Origin: Mycobacterium sp. NS-7484
GTDB taxonomy: Bacteria > Actinomycetota > Actinomycetes > Mycobacteriales > Mycobacteriaceae
DNA: 48,106 nt
Direction of reading: 5' to 3'
Assembly (NCBI RefSeq): GCF_001953975.1
Contig: NZ_MBEJ01000119.1
Coordinates: 1 to 48,106 of the forward strand
This document shows positions 8,426-16,475 of this stretch, piece by piece. Both the position numbers and the translations under genes were made by a program. The notes below the pieces were generated by a model that worked only from the letters and a program-made list of their open reading frames with translations, searched no databases and was not told where the DNA came from. Each line of letters opens with the position of its first letter. Position 1 is the first letter of the stretch.

Positions 8426-9169
8426 TCAGAAGACGGCGAACCACATGGCGATGTAGTGGCAGATCGCCGCGACGGCCGTGCAGGCGTGGAAGAACTCGTG
8501 GTGACCGAACGTGGTCGGCCACGGGTTCGGCCACTTCAGCGCGTAGAGCACGCCGCCGATGCTGTAGAGCGCGCCGCCGACGATCAGCAACACCACCGCG
8601 GCCACGCCGGCGCCGTGCATGATCGGCCCGATGAACCAGGCCGCCACCCAGCCCAACAGGATGTACAGCGGGACCCCGAGCCAGCGCGGGGCTGACGGCC
8701 AGAACATCTTGAGCAACACGCCCGCGATCGCCCCGCCCCAGACGATCCAGAACAGCACCATGCCTTTGGACTCGGGCAGCGCCAACAGCGCGAACGGGGT
8801 GTAGCTGCCCGCGATGAAGATGAAGATCATCGAATGATCCAGGCGCTTCATCCATTTGCGGGCGTTCGCCGATTTCCAGTTCACCCGGTGGTACGTCCCG
8901 CTGACGGTGAACATCGCCACGATCGTGAAGGTGTAGAGCAGGGTGGCCAGCCCGGCGCGCAACGACTCCACCGACCAGGACACCGACACCAGGGCCGCGC
9001 CGGCGATGAATGCCACCACCGCCGAGTAGACGTGGATCCAGCCCCGTGCGCGTGGTTTGCCGAGGAACTGGGCGACACCTTCGGCGACGGCCTCGGGCAG
9101 GTCTTCGGCGGGCCGGCTCAACGCGGCGGCTGAGCGATACGGCTTGGTGCTACCGGTCGGCGCGGTCAT
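8426..9169 (-). CDS. Hemolysin III / YqfA (PAQR-like) membrane protein
   Basis: 247 residues with seven predicted helices. Family hallmarks are FTVSGTYHRVNWKS (first metal-binding His region), KRLDHSMIFIFIAGSYTPFALL and the C-terminal GHHEFFHACTAVAAICHY, whose His residues bind zinc in PAQR relatives. The orthologue is Rv1085c. ATG 9169 is preceded by GGAGGTG (9172-9178); the frame is open further upstream but overlaps the divergent Z-FPP synthase and is not protein-like. It ends 2 nt from the convergent isomerase gene. The hemolysin name is historical. Confidence 0.88.
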   Translation of the reverse strand: MTAPTGSTKPYRSAAALSRPAEDLPEAVAEGVAQFLGKPRARGWIHVYSAVVAFIAGAALVSVSWSVESLRAGLATLLYTFTIVAMFTVSGTYHRVNWKSANARKWMKRLDHSMIFIFIAGSYTPFALLALPESKGMVLFWIVWGGAIAGVLLKMFWPSAPRWLGVPLYILLGWVAAWFIGPIMHGAGVAAVVLLIVGGALYSIGGVLYALKWPNPWPTTFGHHEFFHACTAVAAICHYIAMWFAVF

Positions 9170-9212
9170 GTCACCTCCATTGACAACACATGGTGTTCCC
9201 CGGTGCTCACAG

Positions 9213-9229
9213 TAGTCTGGGTTGTCGTG
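9213..9229 (+). promoter_or_regulatory. Candidate leaderless promoter of the Z-FPP synthase gene
   Basis: TAGTCT at 9213-9218 fits the mycobacterial -10 TANNNT and would start transcription at about 9225, two bases before the GTG start 9227. No Shine-Dalgarno sequence is present. The -35 is unclear. Confidence 0.45.
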
Positions 9230-10018
9230 GACATCATTCCCCCGCGGCTCAAAGAACCGGCCTACCGGCTCTACGAGATGCGGTTGCGCCAGGAGCTGGC
9301 GCAGGCCAGATCCGAACTGCCCCGCCACATCGCCGTGTTGTGTGACGGCAATCGCCGCTGGGCACGTGACGCGGGTTACGACGATGTCAGCATCGGCTAC
9401 CGGATGGGCGCCGCCAAGATCGCCGAGATGTTGCGCTGGTGCCAGGCCGCCGGCATCGAGATGACGACGGTGTATCTGCTCTCGACGGAGAACCTGCAGC
9501 GCGATCCCGAAGAGCTGGCCGCGCTGCTGGAGATCATCACCGACGTCGTCGAAGAGATCTGCGCCCCGACGAACACCTGGAGCGTGCGCACTGTCGGCGA
9601 CCTCGAGCTGCTGGGCGAGGAGCCGGCCCGGCGACTGCGTGAGGCCGTCGAGAGCACCAACGGCCGGGACGGAAAGTTTCACGTCAACGTCGCCGTCGCC
9701 TACGGCGGGCGCCAGGAGATCGTCGACGCGGTGCGCTCGTTGTTGTCCAAGGAGCTGGCCAACGGCGCGTCCGCCGAGCAGCTCGTGGACGCCGTCACGG
9801 TCGACGGCATCTCGGAGAACCTGTACACCTCAGGCCAACCCGACCCCGATCTGGTCATTCGCACCTCCGGTGAGCAACGCCTGTCCGGATTCCTGTTGTG
9901 GCAGAGCGCATATTCGGAGATGTGGTTCACCGAGGCGTACTGGCCCGCCTTCCGCCGCGTCGACTTCCTGCGCGCCCTCCGCGATTACACCGCCCGGCAT
10001 CGCCGGTTCGGCAAATAG
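9227..10018 (+). CDS. Short-chain cis-prenyltransferase, (2Z,6E)-farnesyl diphosphate synthase
   Basis: 263 residues of the UppS family. The phosphate-binding motif HIAVLCDGNRRWAR, the catalytic region YLLSTENLQRDPEEL and the C-terminal PDLVIRTSGEQRLSGFLLWQ with SEMWFTEAYWP are complete. It adds one isopentenyl unit in cis to geranyl diphosphate, giving Z,E-FPP for decaprenyl-phosphate synthesis (Rv1086 orthologue; the long-chain step is a separate enzyme). I chose GTG 9227 because VDIIPPRLKEPAYRLYE matches the Rv1086 N-terminus; an ATG/GTG further upstream would add implausible residues. Confidence 0.93.
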   Translation: MDIIPPRLKEPAYRLYEMRLRQELAQARSELPRHIAVLCDGNRRWARDAGYDDVSIGYRMGAAKIAEMLRWCQAAGIEMTTVYLLSTENLQRDPEELAALLEIITDVVEEICAPTNTWSVRTVGDLELLGEEPARRLREAVESTNGRDGKFHVNVAVAYGGRQEIVDAVRSLLSKELANGASAEQLVDAVTVDGISENLYTSGQPDPDLVIRTSGEQRLSGFLLWQSAYSEMWFTEAYWPAFRRVDFLRALRDYTARHRRFGK

Positions 10019-10033
10019 TGCCACACTTGACCC

Positions 10034-11404
10034 ATGGCTGCGCTGTCGGCGGTGGTCTTCACGCTCAGCTGGTGGCTGGGCCTCTACCTGCTGGCCCGAG
10101 ACCCGCGTAAACCCGTCCTCGTCCTCGCCGCGATCGGGCTGACGAGTTTCGCCGTCGTCGTCGCGCTCGACGCGGTCCGGCTCGTCACCGGCTCGGAGAT
10201 GCTCAGTCGCATCGAGATCTATCTGGTGGCGCTGCCGGGTATCGCCTGGTTCGCCGTGATGGTCGAACTCGCGCGCCCGGCGGACACCTTCCGCTCCCGT
10301 GTCGGGGAGATCGCGGCGATCTTCGCCGTCGCGGTCCTGGCGCTGGCCGGGGCGGCGATGGCGGGCAGCGTCGACGGCCCGCTGCGCACCGGGCACTGGG
10401 TGATGTTCGCGGTGATCTCGCTGTCGTCATTGGGCGCCATGGTCAAGGCCGTACTCGGTGGTGCCAAGCCCGGGTCGGTCGTCGGTTTCATCATCGTCGC
10501 CACGTTGTTCTTCGCGCTGGGCAACGCGATCCTGGTGATCCCGCTCGGGCTGGTGCCCAGCTGGCTGGCCCTGGCGTCGACGGGATTCGATGTCGCGCTG
10601 CTCGGGGTGGCCGTGGCGATCTGGGACGCCTTCGACGAGGGGCAGGCGGTGCGGGCGGACATGCGTCGCTCGATCATCGGCACCCTGGTGATCGCGGTGC
10701 CGTTCGCCGCGCAAGCCCTCATCGGGATGGTGGTGCTCGACGCGGGGACGGGCCACACCGTGCTGACCGTGCTGTTGTTCACCAGCCTGGCAGTCGCGGT
10801 GGCGGTGGAGGTGCTGGCCGATCCGCTGGCCGGGGTGCTCGACCGGCTGGCCTTCTCCCGGTCACCGGACCTGCGCGCCGACCGGGAGGCCCTGCGTCAG
10901 ACCGAGGCGGCGCTGCCGCTGCGGGCCGGTCACCCGCTCGGTGACATCGACGACGACGCGTTCATCCGGCTCACCCGCCGCGCCCTCGGCCACTACGGTG
11001 ATCTGTCCAAGCTCGTCGCCAGCCCGCTGACCGCGCTGCCCGCCATCGACGCCCGGCTGGCCCAGCGCGGGGCGCCGGATCAACCCCTGGAGCGGGCCAA
11101 CGAGCTCAAGGCCCTGCTGGCCGATCGCATCGCCGCGCTCAAACCCCGCGACGGCGGCGACTTCGGCACCACCGAACAGTGGCGGCACTACAACTCGCTG
11201 TACTTCCCCTACGTCGTCGGGGTCCGCGCCTATGCGCAGAACGCCACCGCGGCCGGGCTCGACCCGGTGGCCCGCCAAGCCTGGCAGTGGTTCGTCACCG
11301 AGGTGCCGCAGCGCTCACTGCACAACTGGCAGAACGCCGCCGCGCGCGTGATCGCCGCGGATCTGCGCGGCGATCTGGCGGCCGTCGGCTCCGCCGCTCG
11401 GTAG
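10034..11404 (+). CDS. Polytopic membrane protein with a soluble C-terminal domain, unknown function
   Basis: 456 residues. Residues 1 to ~260 contain about eight hydrophobic helices, reminiscent of seven-helix sensor modules. Residues ~280-456 are soluble and helical, with a distinctive QWRHYNSLYFPYVVGVRAYA and RQAWQWFVTEVPQRSLHNWQ. No kinase, cyclase or nucleotide-binding motif is visible. It begins 15 nt after the Z-FPP synthase stop and may be co-transcribed. I do not recognise the family; a membrane sensor without an obvious output domain is one reading. Confidence 0.8.
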   Translation: MAALSAVVFTLSWWLGLYLLARDPRKPVLVLAAIGLTSFAVVVALDAVRLVTGSEMLSRIEIYLVALPGIAWFAVMVELARPADTFRSRVGEIAAIFAVAVLALAGAAMAGSVDGPLRTGHWVMFAVISLSSLGAMVKAVLGGAKPGSVVGFIIVATLFFALGNAILVIPLGLVPSWLALASTGFDVALLGVAVAIWDAFDEGQAVRADMRRSIIGTLVIAVPFAAQALIGMVVLDAGTGHTVLTVLLFTSLAVAVAVEVLADPLAGVLDRLAFSRSPDLRADREALRQTEAALPLRAGHPLGDIDDDAFIRLTRRALGHYGDLSKLVASPLTALPAIDARLAQRGAPDQPLERANELKALLADRIAALKPRDGGDFGTTEQWRHYNSLYFPYVVGVRAYAQNATAAGLDPVARQAWQWFVTEVPQRSLHNWQNAAARVIAADLRGDLAAVGSAAR

Positions 11405-11430
11405 GACCCCGAACCGCCGCTGACCTGCAC

Positions 11431-11460
11431 TTGGCAGTGCTTGGCAGTGTTTGGCGTCGA
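11431..11460 (+). repeat. Helically phased 10-bp direct repeats
   Basis: Three consecutive 10-bp units begin TTGGC: TTGGCAGTGC, TTGGCAGTGT and TTGGCGTCGA. A fourth, offset by one base, follows at 11461 (TCTGGCAGCG). They lie in the 144-bp gap before the membrane gene at 11549, about 90 bp upstream of its start. A 10-bp period puts all copies on one face of the helix, as expected for an activator or repressor array. Confidence 0.55.
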
Positions 11461-11548
11461 TCTGGCAGCGGCTGGTGAGCAAGGTCGGAGGTGTTCCACC
11501 GATCGACGTGAATGCACGACGAGTAATCACCACCAGAGAAGGAGATTC

Positions 11549-11947
11549 ATGTCCGCCATCACCGCCACCCAGACCCAGACAGATTCGTTACTGCGCCTGG
11601 CCATGCGACTGGACGCCGTTCTCGTCGGGATCAGCGGCATCGCGCTGCTGGCCGCCGCCGGGTGGTTCGCTGATCTCACCGGCCTGCCCACGTCGGTCGA
11701 ATACGGCGTCGGCATCTTCTCGGTCGTGTACGGCATCGCGGTGTTCGCCCTCGCCGGGATCGAACGGGTACGTCCCGCCGGCATCGGCACCGTGATCGCC
11801 AATGCCGCCTGCACCGTCATCGCTCTGGCCGCCGTCTTCACCATGACACTCACCACGGCCGGTGTGGTTGTCGTCATCGCCACCGGCCTCTACACGCTGG
11901 TGATGGCCGAACTGCAGTACGTGGGGGTCAAGCGGATTCCGGCCTGA
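11549..11947 (+). CDS. Small four-helix membrane protein, unknown function
   Basis: 132 residues with four hydrophobic helices (LVGISGIALLAAAGWF, YGVGIFSVVYGIAVFALAGI, IGTVIANAACTVIALAAVF, TAGVVVVIATGLYTLVMAEL). ATG 11549 is preceded by a strong AGAAGGAG ribosome site (11536-11543). No catalytic motif is visible. It is followed by a hairpin terminator and preceded by phased TTGGC repeats, so it appears to be an independently regulated single gene. Function unknown. Confidence 0.8.
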   Translation: MSAITATQTQTDSLLRLAMRLDAVLVGISGIALLAAAGWFADLTGLPTSVEYGVGIFSVVYGIAVFALAGIERVRPAGIGTVIANAACTVIALAAVFTMTLTTAGVVVVIATGLYTLVMAELQYVGVKRIPA

Positions 11948-11958
11948 TTCTCGCCGAC

Positions 11959-11993
11959 AGCAACACCCGGGGCCCGAGGCTCTGGGTGTTGCT
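11959..11993 (+). terminator. Stem-loop terminator after the small membrane gene
   Basis: AGCAACACCC (11959-11968) pairs exactly with GGGTGTTGCT (11984-11993), and the loop can pair further through GGGCC/GGCTC. It begins 11 nt after the stop codon. The T-run is weak, as is common in mycobacteria. Confidence 0.6.
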
Positions 11994-12008
11994 CCCGTTG
12001 AAAGTCGG

Positions 12009-12020
12009 GTAGTGCACTAC
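12009..12020. promoter_or_regulatory. Perfect palindrome GTAGTGCACTAC upstream of the flavoprotein
   Basis: A 12-bp perfect palindrome 63 bp before ATG 12084. Size and position suit a dimeric repressor operator. No cognate regulator lies adjacent. Confidence 0.4.
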
Positions 12021-12083
12021 TCGTGGCGTGGCGATCTCTCGGACGCACACTGAACTCACGCGGCGATATCCGGGAGAATTGCG

Positions 12084-13544
12084 ATGCCTTCAGAAGATTG
12101 CGATGTGTGCATTGTCGGTGCCGGCCTGTGCGGCTTGAACGCGCTGTTCGTGGCCAGCACCTACCTGAGACCTGATCAGAAGATCATCCTGATCGACCGT
12201 CGCCCTCGGGTCGGCGGCATGTGGGTGGATACGTATCCGTATGTGCGGCTGCATCAACCGCATCCCATGTTCACCGCAGGCAACATCAAGTGGACCCTGG
12301 GTCGCGAGCCCTCATATCTGGCCACCAAACCCGAGGTGCTCGACCATTTCAGCTACTGCCTGCAGCAGATCAAACAGCGGGTGCGCGTGGAGGAACGCTA
12401 CGGCTGGGACTTCCAGTCCGCGGAGACGAGCGGCGGTGCCGTACAAGTCATCTGCCGTGACGGTGACGGGCAAACGCACACTCTCCGGACGGACAGATTG
12501 ATCAAGGCCTACGGCGTGCGGGTGACGCCCAACGATGCTTTGGAGCTCTCCAGCGATCGGGTGCGGTCGGTGTCACCTGACTCATGTGACGTGCGCTCGG
12601 GGGAGATTCACGACAGCGACACCCCGGTGTGGGTGATCGGCAGCGGCAAGACCGCCATGGACACCGTGCACGCACTGATCACGTCGAGTCCGGGGCGCGA
12701 GGTGAACATGGTGGCGGGCTCGGGCACGTTCTTCGCCAGTCGGGATCGCTTTTTCCCGGCCGGTTCCCGGCGCTGGTCGGGCGGGACCTCGTTGACCAAG
12801 CTGTCCATCGAGATGACGCGGCTCTTCGACGGCACCAACGAGGACGAGGTTGCTCGGTGGTTCCGCTCGGCCTACGGCACCTGCCCGACACAGCAAGCCG
12901 ATCATTATGTCGCCGGCGTCCTGTCGGAGGCCGAGAACACCGCCATCGTGGCGGGTCTGAACGACGTGGTGATGGACCACCTCGTCGACGTCGTCGACAG
13001 CAACGGTTCCGCCGATCTGGTGCTGCGCAGCGGGGCCAGAAAAGCCGTCACGCCGGGCAGTTGGATTGTGAACTGCACCGGGTACCTCGCCAACGGCGAG
13101 TATCCCTACGAGCCGTATGTCTGTGGCAACGGGTCGATTCTGTCGATCCAAATGCGTTCGGCCACCATGCATCTGACGTCATTTGCCGCCTACTTCGCGA
13201 CACATCTGATGTTTCTGGGCAAGCTGAACACCGTCCCGCTCTATGAACTCGACCTGCAGGACCTTGCGCAGGAATCCAAGAAGGCGCTGGTGTATGCGAT
13301 GTTCACGCTGGCTCAGTACAACCTGAGCCTCATCTCGGATGCCTTGCCGGTCAAGGTGTTCCGGGACTGCGGCCTGGACTTCAACCGGTGGTATCCGATG
13401 CCGCGACAGCTGATGGGCACTGCCCGGTTCATGGCGACCCATCACCGAGACCGCGAGCACTTGCGGCGCACTCTGGACACCGTGGCGGAGCGTTTCGATG
13501 TGCGGTGCGGTCCGCTGATCACAGCGCCGGCCGGAGTTGCCTAG
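12084..13544 (+). CDS. FAD/NAD(P)-binding flavoprotein (monooxygenase-like)
   Basis: 486 residues. The N-terminal FAD Rossmann motif is CIVGAGLCGLNALF (residues ~9-22), followed by acidic IDRRPRVGGMW. A second Rossmann site for NAD(P) is VWVIGSGKTAMDTVHAL near residue 181. The plan resembles flavin-containing monooxygenases and Baeyer-Villiger enzymes, but I do not see the full BVMO fingerprint, so the reaction and substrate are open. ATG 12084 has a GGGAGA ribosome site at 12071-12076. The gene ends with a stop that interlocks with the convergent coaA stop (13541-13544). Confidence 0.8.
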   Translation: MPSEDCDVCIVGAGLCGLNALFVASTYLRPDQKIILIDRRPRVGGMWVDTYPYVRLHQPHPMFTAGNIKWTLGREPSYLATKPEVLDHFSYCLQQIKQRVRVEERYGWDFQSAETSGGAVQVICRDGDGQTHTLRTDRLIKAYGVRVTPNDALELSSDRVRSVSPDSCDVRSGEIHDSDTPVWVIGSGKTAMDTVHALITSSPGREVNMVAGSGTFFASRDRFFPAGSRRWSGGTSLTKLSIEMTRLFDGTNEDEVARWFRSAYGTCPTQQADHYVAGVLSEAENTAIVAGLNDVVMDHLVDVVDSNGSADLVLRSGARKAVTPGSWIVNCTGYLANGEYPYEPYVCGNGSILSIQMRSATMHLTSFAAYFATHLMFLGKLNTVPLYELDLQDLAQESKKALVYAMFTLAQYNLSLISDALPVKVFRDCGLDFNRWYPMPRQLMGTARFMATHHRDREHLRRTLDTVAERFDVRCGPLITAPAGVA

Positions 13545-14479
13545 AGCTTGCGCAGCCGCAACCGGTTGATCGAATGGTCGGCATCCTTGCGCAGCACCAG
13601 CGTGGCCCGCGGCCTGGTCGGCAGGATGTTCTCGATCAGGTTGGGCCGGTTGATGGAATGCCAGATGTCGCGGGCGGCGAAGACCGCCTGCTCATCGGTC
13701 AACGTCGAATAGTGGTGGAAGTGTGACGCCGGGTCGGCGAACGCCGTCGACCGCATGGTCAGGAACCGGGAGATGTACCACTTCTCGATGTCTTCGATGC
13801 GCGCATCGACATACACCGAGAAGTCGAACAGGTCCGAGATCATCAGGGCCGGACCGGTTTGCAGGACGTTGAGCCCCTCCAGGATGAGGATGTCCGGATG
13901 CCGGACCACCTGCTTCTCGGTGGGTACGATGTCGTAGAGCAGGTGTGAATAGACGGGGGCACAGGCTTCGTCGGCGCCGGCCTTGACCGCGGTGACGAAC
14001 CGCATCAGCGCCCGCCGGTCATAGCTTTCCGGGAACCCTTTGCGATGCATCAGGTTCCGACGATGCAGTTCCTTGTTCGGGTAGAGGAAGCCGTCGGTGG
14101 TGACCAGGTCCACCCGGGGATGGTGGCCCCAGCGGGCCAGCAGGGCCTGCAGCACGCGGGCCGTGGTCGATTTGCCGACCGCCACACTGCCGGCGACGCC
14201 GATGACGAACGGCACCGGCCGGTCCGGATTCTGCTGCGGCTCACCGAGGAACTCCGCGGTGGCGGCGAACAACCGCTGCCGCGCGGCCACCTGCAGGTGG
14301 ATCAACCGGGCCAGGGGAAGGTAGACCTCTTCGACCTCGAGGAGATCGAGCTTCTCGCCCATACCGCGCAGACGCAGCAGTTCATCCTCGTTGAGTTTCA
14401 GCGGTGTCGACATGCGCAAGGCACGCCATTGACTTCGGTCGAACTCCACATAGGGGCTCGGCTCGCTCGGCCGCGGCAT
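13541..14479 (-). CDS. coaA: Pantothenate kinase, type I
   Basis: 312 residues, typical of mycobacterial CoaA (Rv1092c). It phosphorylates pantothenate with ATP, the first step of coenzyme A synthesis, and is feedback-inhibited by CoA in the type I family. The P-loop GVAGSVAVGKST is at residues 94-105; DLVTTDGFLYPN, GFPESYD and HPDILILEGLNVLQ are the expected substrate and Walker B regions. The MPRPSEPSPYVEFDRSQW start is conserved. Its last four bases overlap the convergent flavoprotein gene. Confidence 0.95.
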   Translation of the reverse strand: MPRPSEPSPYVEFDRSQWRALRMSTPLKLNEDELLRLRGMGEKLDLLEVEEVYLPLARLIHLQVAARQRLFAATAEFLGEPQQNPDRPVPFVIGVAGSVAVGKSTTARVLQALLARWGHHPRVDLVTTDGFLYPNKELHRRNLMHRKGFPESYDRRALMRFVTAVKAGADEACAPVYSHLLYDIVPTEKQVVRHPDILILEGLNVLQTGPALMISDLFDFSVYVDARIEDIEKWYISRFLTMRSTAFADPASHFHHYSTLTDEQAVFAARDIWHSINRPNLIENILPTRPRATLVLRKDADHSINRLRLRKL

Positions 14480-14509
14480 TCGGTCAGTCTTACATCTACG
14501 GTTGTGGTC

Positions 14510-15742
14510 ATGGCGAAGGGGATGGACTCCAGCACTCTGATCCGCGAATACCTACTGCTCGGTCTGCGCTTCGACCGGGTCGAGGAGGGCTATGTCGACT
14601 CGTTCACCGGAGACCCGCAGCTGCGCCGCGCGGTCGAGAACGAGCCCACGCCCGACCCTGCTGACCTGGCCCGTCAGGCCGACCGGTTGCTCGGCGAGAT
14701 CCCCGACGACCTCGAGCGCGGCCGGGCCGAATACCTCGCGGCCCACCTGCGCGCGTTGAACTGTGCGGGCCGCAAGTTCGCCGGGGAAGACGTCGGTTTC
14801 GTCGACGAGGTGCAGGCCTACTTCGACGTCCGGATCGCCAAGGGAGACCCGGAAAAGTATCGGCAGGCCCACGCCAAACTCGACGAGGCGCTCGGCGGCA
14901 CCGGCTCACTGGCCGAACGAATCCAGGCCCACCGCAGCGGCGACGAGATTCCGCCGGCCCGGCTCGAGGAGTGCATTCACGCCTTCTCCTCGGCCCTGCG
15001 GGACAAGGTGCGCGCCGCCTACCCGCTGCCCGAGACCGAGACCATCACCTACGAGGTGGTCACCGACAAACCCTGGTCGGGCTTCAACTATTACCTGGGT
15101 GACTACAAGTCCACCGTGGCCGTCAACGCCGATCTCAAACAACAGATGGCCAACCTGCCCCGGCTGGTGGCCCACGAGTCCTATCCCGGGCACCACACCG
15201 AGCACTGCCGCAAGGAGGCCGGGCTGGTGGCCCGGGACGGTCAGGCCGAACAGACGATCTTCCTCGTCAACACCCCGCAATGCCTGATGGCCGAGGGCCT
15301 GGCGGACCTGGCGTTGCATGCGATCGTCGGGGACGGGGCGAGCGAAGCGACGGGAAGCGGGCCAGGCTGGGGAGCCTGGGCCGCCGACATCTACGCCGAC
15401 CTTGGGCTGCGGTTCGACGGTGAGCGCGCGGAAGCGATCTCCGAGGCGATGGCCGGGCTGGCCGACGTCCGCCAGGACGCCGCACTGATGCTGCACGACG
15501 AGCATCGCGACGTCGACGAGGTGGTGGAATTCCTCAAGCGGTGGCTGTTGATCAACGACGAGCGGGCCCGCCAGACGTTGCGCTTTTTGTCCTCGCCGTT
15601 GTGGCGGGCGTACACCACCACCTACATCGAGGGTTACCGCCTGCTGCGCGGCTGGCTGGATGCCCGGCCCGAGGGCGTGACGCTGACCGAGCGTTTCGGT
15701 CGGCTGCTCGACGAGCCACTGATCCCGTCGACGTTGCGCTGA
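14510..15742 (+). CDS. DUF885-type metalloprotein (HExxPGHH family)
   Basis: 410 residues. The signature LVAHESYPGHHTEH (H222, E223, H228, H229) matches the zinc-binding HExxPGHH of DUF885 proteins, which resemble gluzincin peptidases. It has no signal peptide, so it is probably cytoplasmic. I chose ATG 14510; the frame is open far upstream but there it overlaps coaA and is not protein-like. A Gly/Ala/Ser-rich stretch (GDGASEATGSGPGW, bases 15328-15365) looks like a short in-frame insertion. Carboxypeptidase or aminopeptidase activity is plausible but not shown by the sequence. Confidence 0.8.
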   Translation: MAKGMDSSTLIREYLLLGLRFDRVEEGYVDSFTGDPQLRRAVENEPTPDPADLARQADRLLGEIPDDLERGRAEYLAAHLRALNCAGRKFAGEDVGFVDEVQAYFDVRIAKGDPEKYRQAHAKLDEALGGTGSLAERIQAHRSGDEIPPARLEECIHAFSSALRDKVRAAYPLPETETITYEVVTDKPWSGFNYYLGDYKSTVAVNADLKQQMANLPRLVAHESYPGHHTEHCRKEAGLVARDGQAEQTIFLVNTPQCLMAEGLADLALHAIVGDGASEATGSGPGWGAWAADIYADLGLRFDGERAEAISEAMAGLADVRQDAALMLHDEHRDVDEVVEFLKRWLLINDERARQTLRFLSSPLWRAYTTTYIEGYRLLRGWLDARPEGVTLTERFGRLLDEPLIPSTLR

Positions 15743-15881
15743 AACCCACGGACAGCCCCCGGGAACCGGGTAGCAAACTGATTTATCCGACGTCCGGCGG
15801 GCCCGGCGCCAAGTCGTCTGGATTGAGTGGTCTGTGCTCAATTTTGCCCAGAAATTGCTCTGTGACCTCGATCCCAAGTGA

Positions 15882-15911
15882 TTGATATTTTCGGTTACTC
15901 GTCGGTAACAT
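15882..15911 (+). promoter_or_regulatory. SigA-type promoter of the secreted-protein gene
   Basis: TTGATA (15882-15887), an 18-bp spacer and TAACAT (15906-15911), in an AT-rich patch. The short inverted repeat GTTAC/GTAAC (15894-15898 and 15905-15909) overlaps the spacer and could be an operator. The rest of 15743-15881 shows nothing else clear. Confidence 0.5.
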
Positions 15912-15959
15912 TTTGCCGTAGGGTCTGGCGGTCGAGCCGGGCCTGGCAAAGGAAAGATC

Positions 15960-16373
15960 ATGTCAACCACGCGAGAAAGACTCGACAAGCTCACGCGCAT
16001 GGCCGGTGCGGCCGTGGTGACGGGGGCGCTCGGCCTCACCGCAATCCTGGGCTCGGCGGCCGTGGCCAATGCCGCGCCCGTCACGAAGGTCGGTAGCGAT
16101 CCGGTGGCGCCGGTCAATCCCGGGGGCAAGAAAGCGCCGTTCACCAAGGTCGGTAGCGATCCGGTGACGTCGGTGATCTCGGGCATTGCCGACGCCGCCA
16201 CCTCTGGCGGCACCGGTGTCGAGATTCCGCCCCTTGTCAGCCCGTGGCCCGGCGGTGCGTGGGCCGGCCATGACTGGAGCAAGGGATATCCCGGTGGCGG
16301 TTTGGCCAACGGCAAGGGCGGCGGCGCTGCCATTCACGGCAAGGCCGGCGGCGCCTGGAACCACCGCAACTGA
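15960..16373 (+). CDS. Small secreted Gly-rich protein with two TKVGSDPV repeats
   Basis: 137 residues. A Sec signal peptide is clear: basic MSTTRERLDKLTR, hydrophobic AAVVTGALGLTAILGSAAV, and an ANA-A cleavage site after residue 38. The mature protein is ~99 residues and contains TKVGSDPV twice, 20 residues apart, then a Gly/His/Trp/Lys-rich tail. It has no cysteines or known domain. The AAAGGAAAG ribosome site is at 15948-15956. A strong terminator follows. It is probably a small exported or cell-wall protein of unknown function. Confidence 0.8.
   Translation: MSTTRERLDKLTRMAGAAVVTGALGLTAILGSAAVANAAPVTKVGSDPVAPVNPGGKKAPFTKVGSDPVTSVISGIADAATSGGTGVEIPPLVSPWPGGAWAGHDWSKGYPGGGLANGKGGGAAIHGKAGGAWNHRN
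16086..16166 (+). repeat. Direct repeat inside the secreted-protein gene
   Basis: A 21-bp sequence at 16086-16106 is repeated identically at 16146-16166, exactly 60 bp later. It encodes the duplicated KVGSDPV. The identity at the DNA level suggests a recent internal duplication or strong codon constraint. Confidence 0.7.
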
Positions 16374-16386
16374 TCCGAGAACCTGC

Positions 16387-16424
16387 AACCCGGGCGGGGC
16401 AAATGGAGCCCCGCCTGGGTTTTT
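16387..16424 (+). terminator. Intrinsic terminator upstream of glyA
   Basis: The arms 16387-16400 and 16408-16421 (core CCCGGGCGGGGC / GCCCCGCCTGGG, one G-T pair) enclose a 7-nt loop and are followed by five T residues (16420-16424). This is one of the few canonical T-tailed terminators in the window. Confidence 0.85.
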
Positions 16425-16475
16425 GCGAGGGTGCCCGTCGTCGGCCCCACCGAAGGCCCGACTAGGCTAAAAGTC

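Noticed and set aside
9170..9682. N-terminal extension of the hemolysin III gene
   Set aside because: It would be antisense to the Z-FPP synthase; ATG 9169 has a strong ribosome site.
14045..14509. N-terminal extension of the DUF885 protein
   Set aside because: It overlaps coaA entirely and is not protein-like; ATG 14510 gives a natural start.
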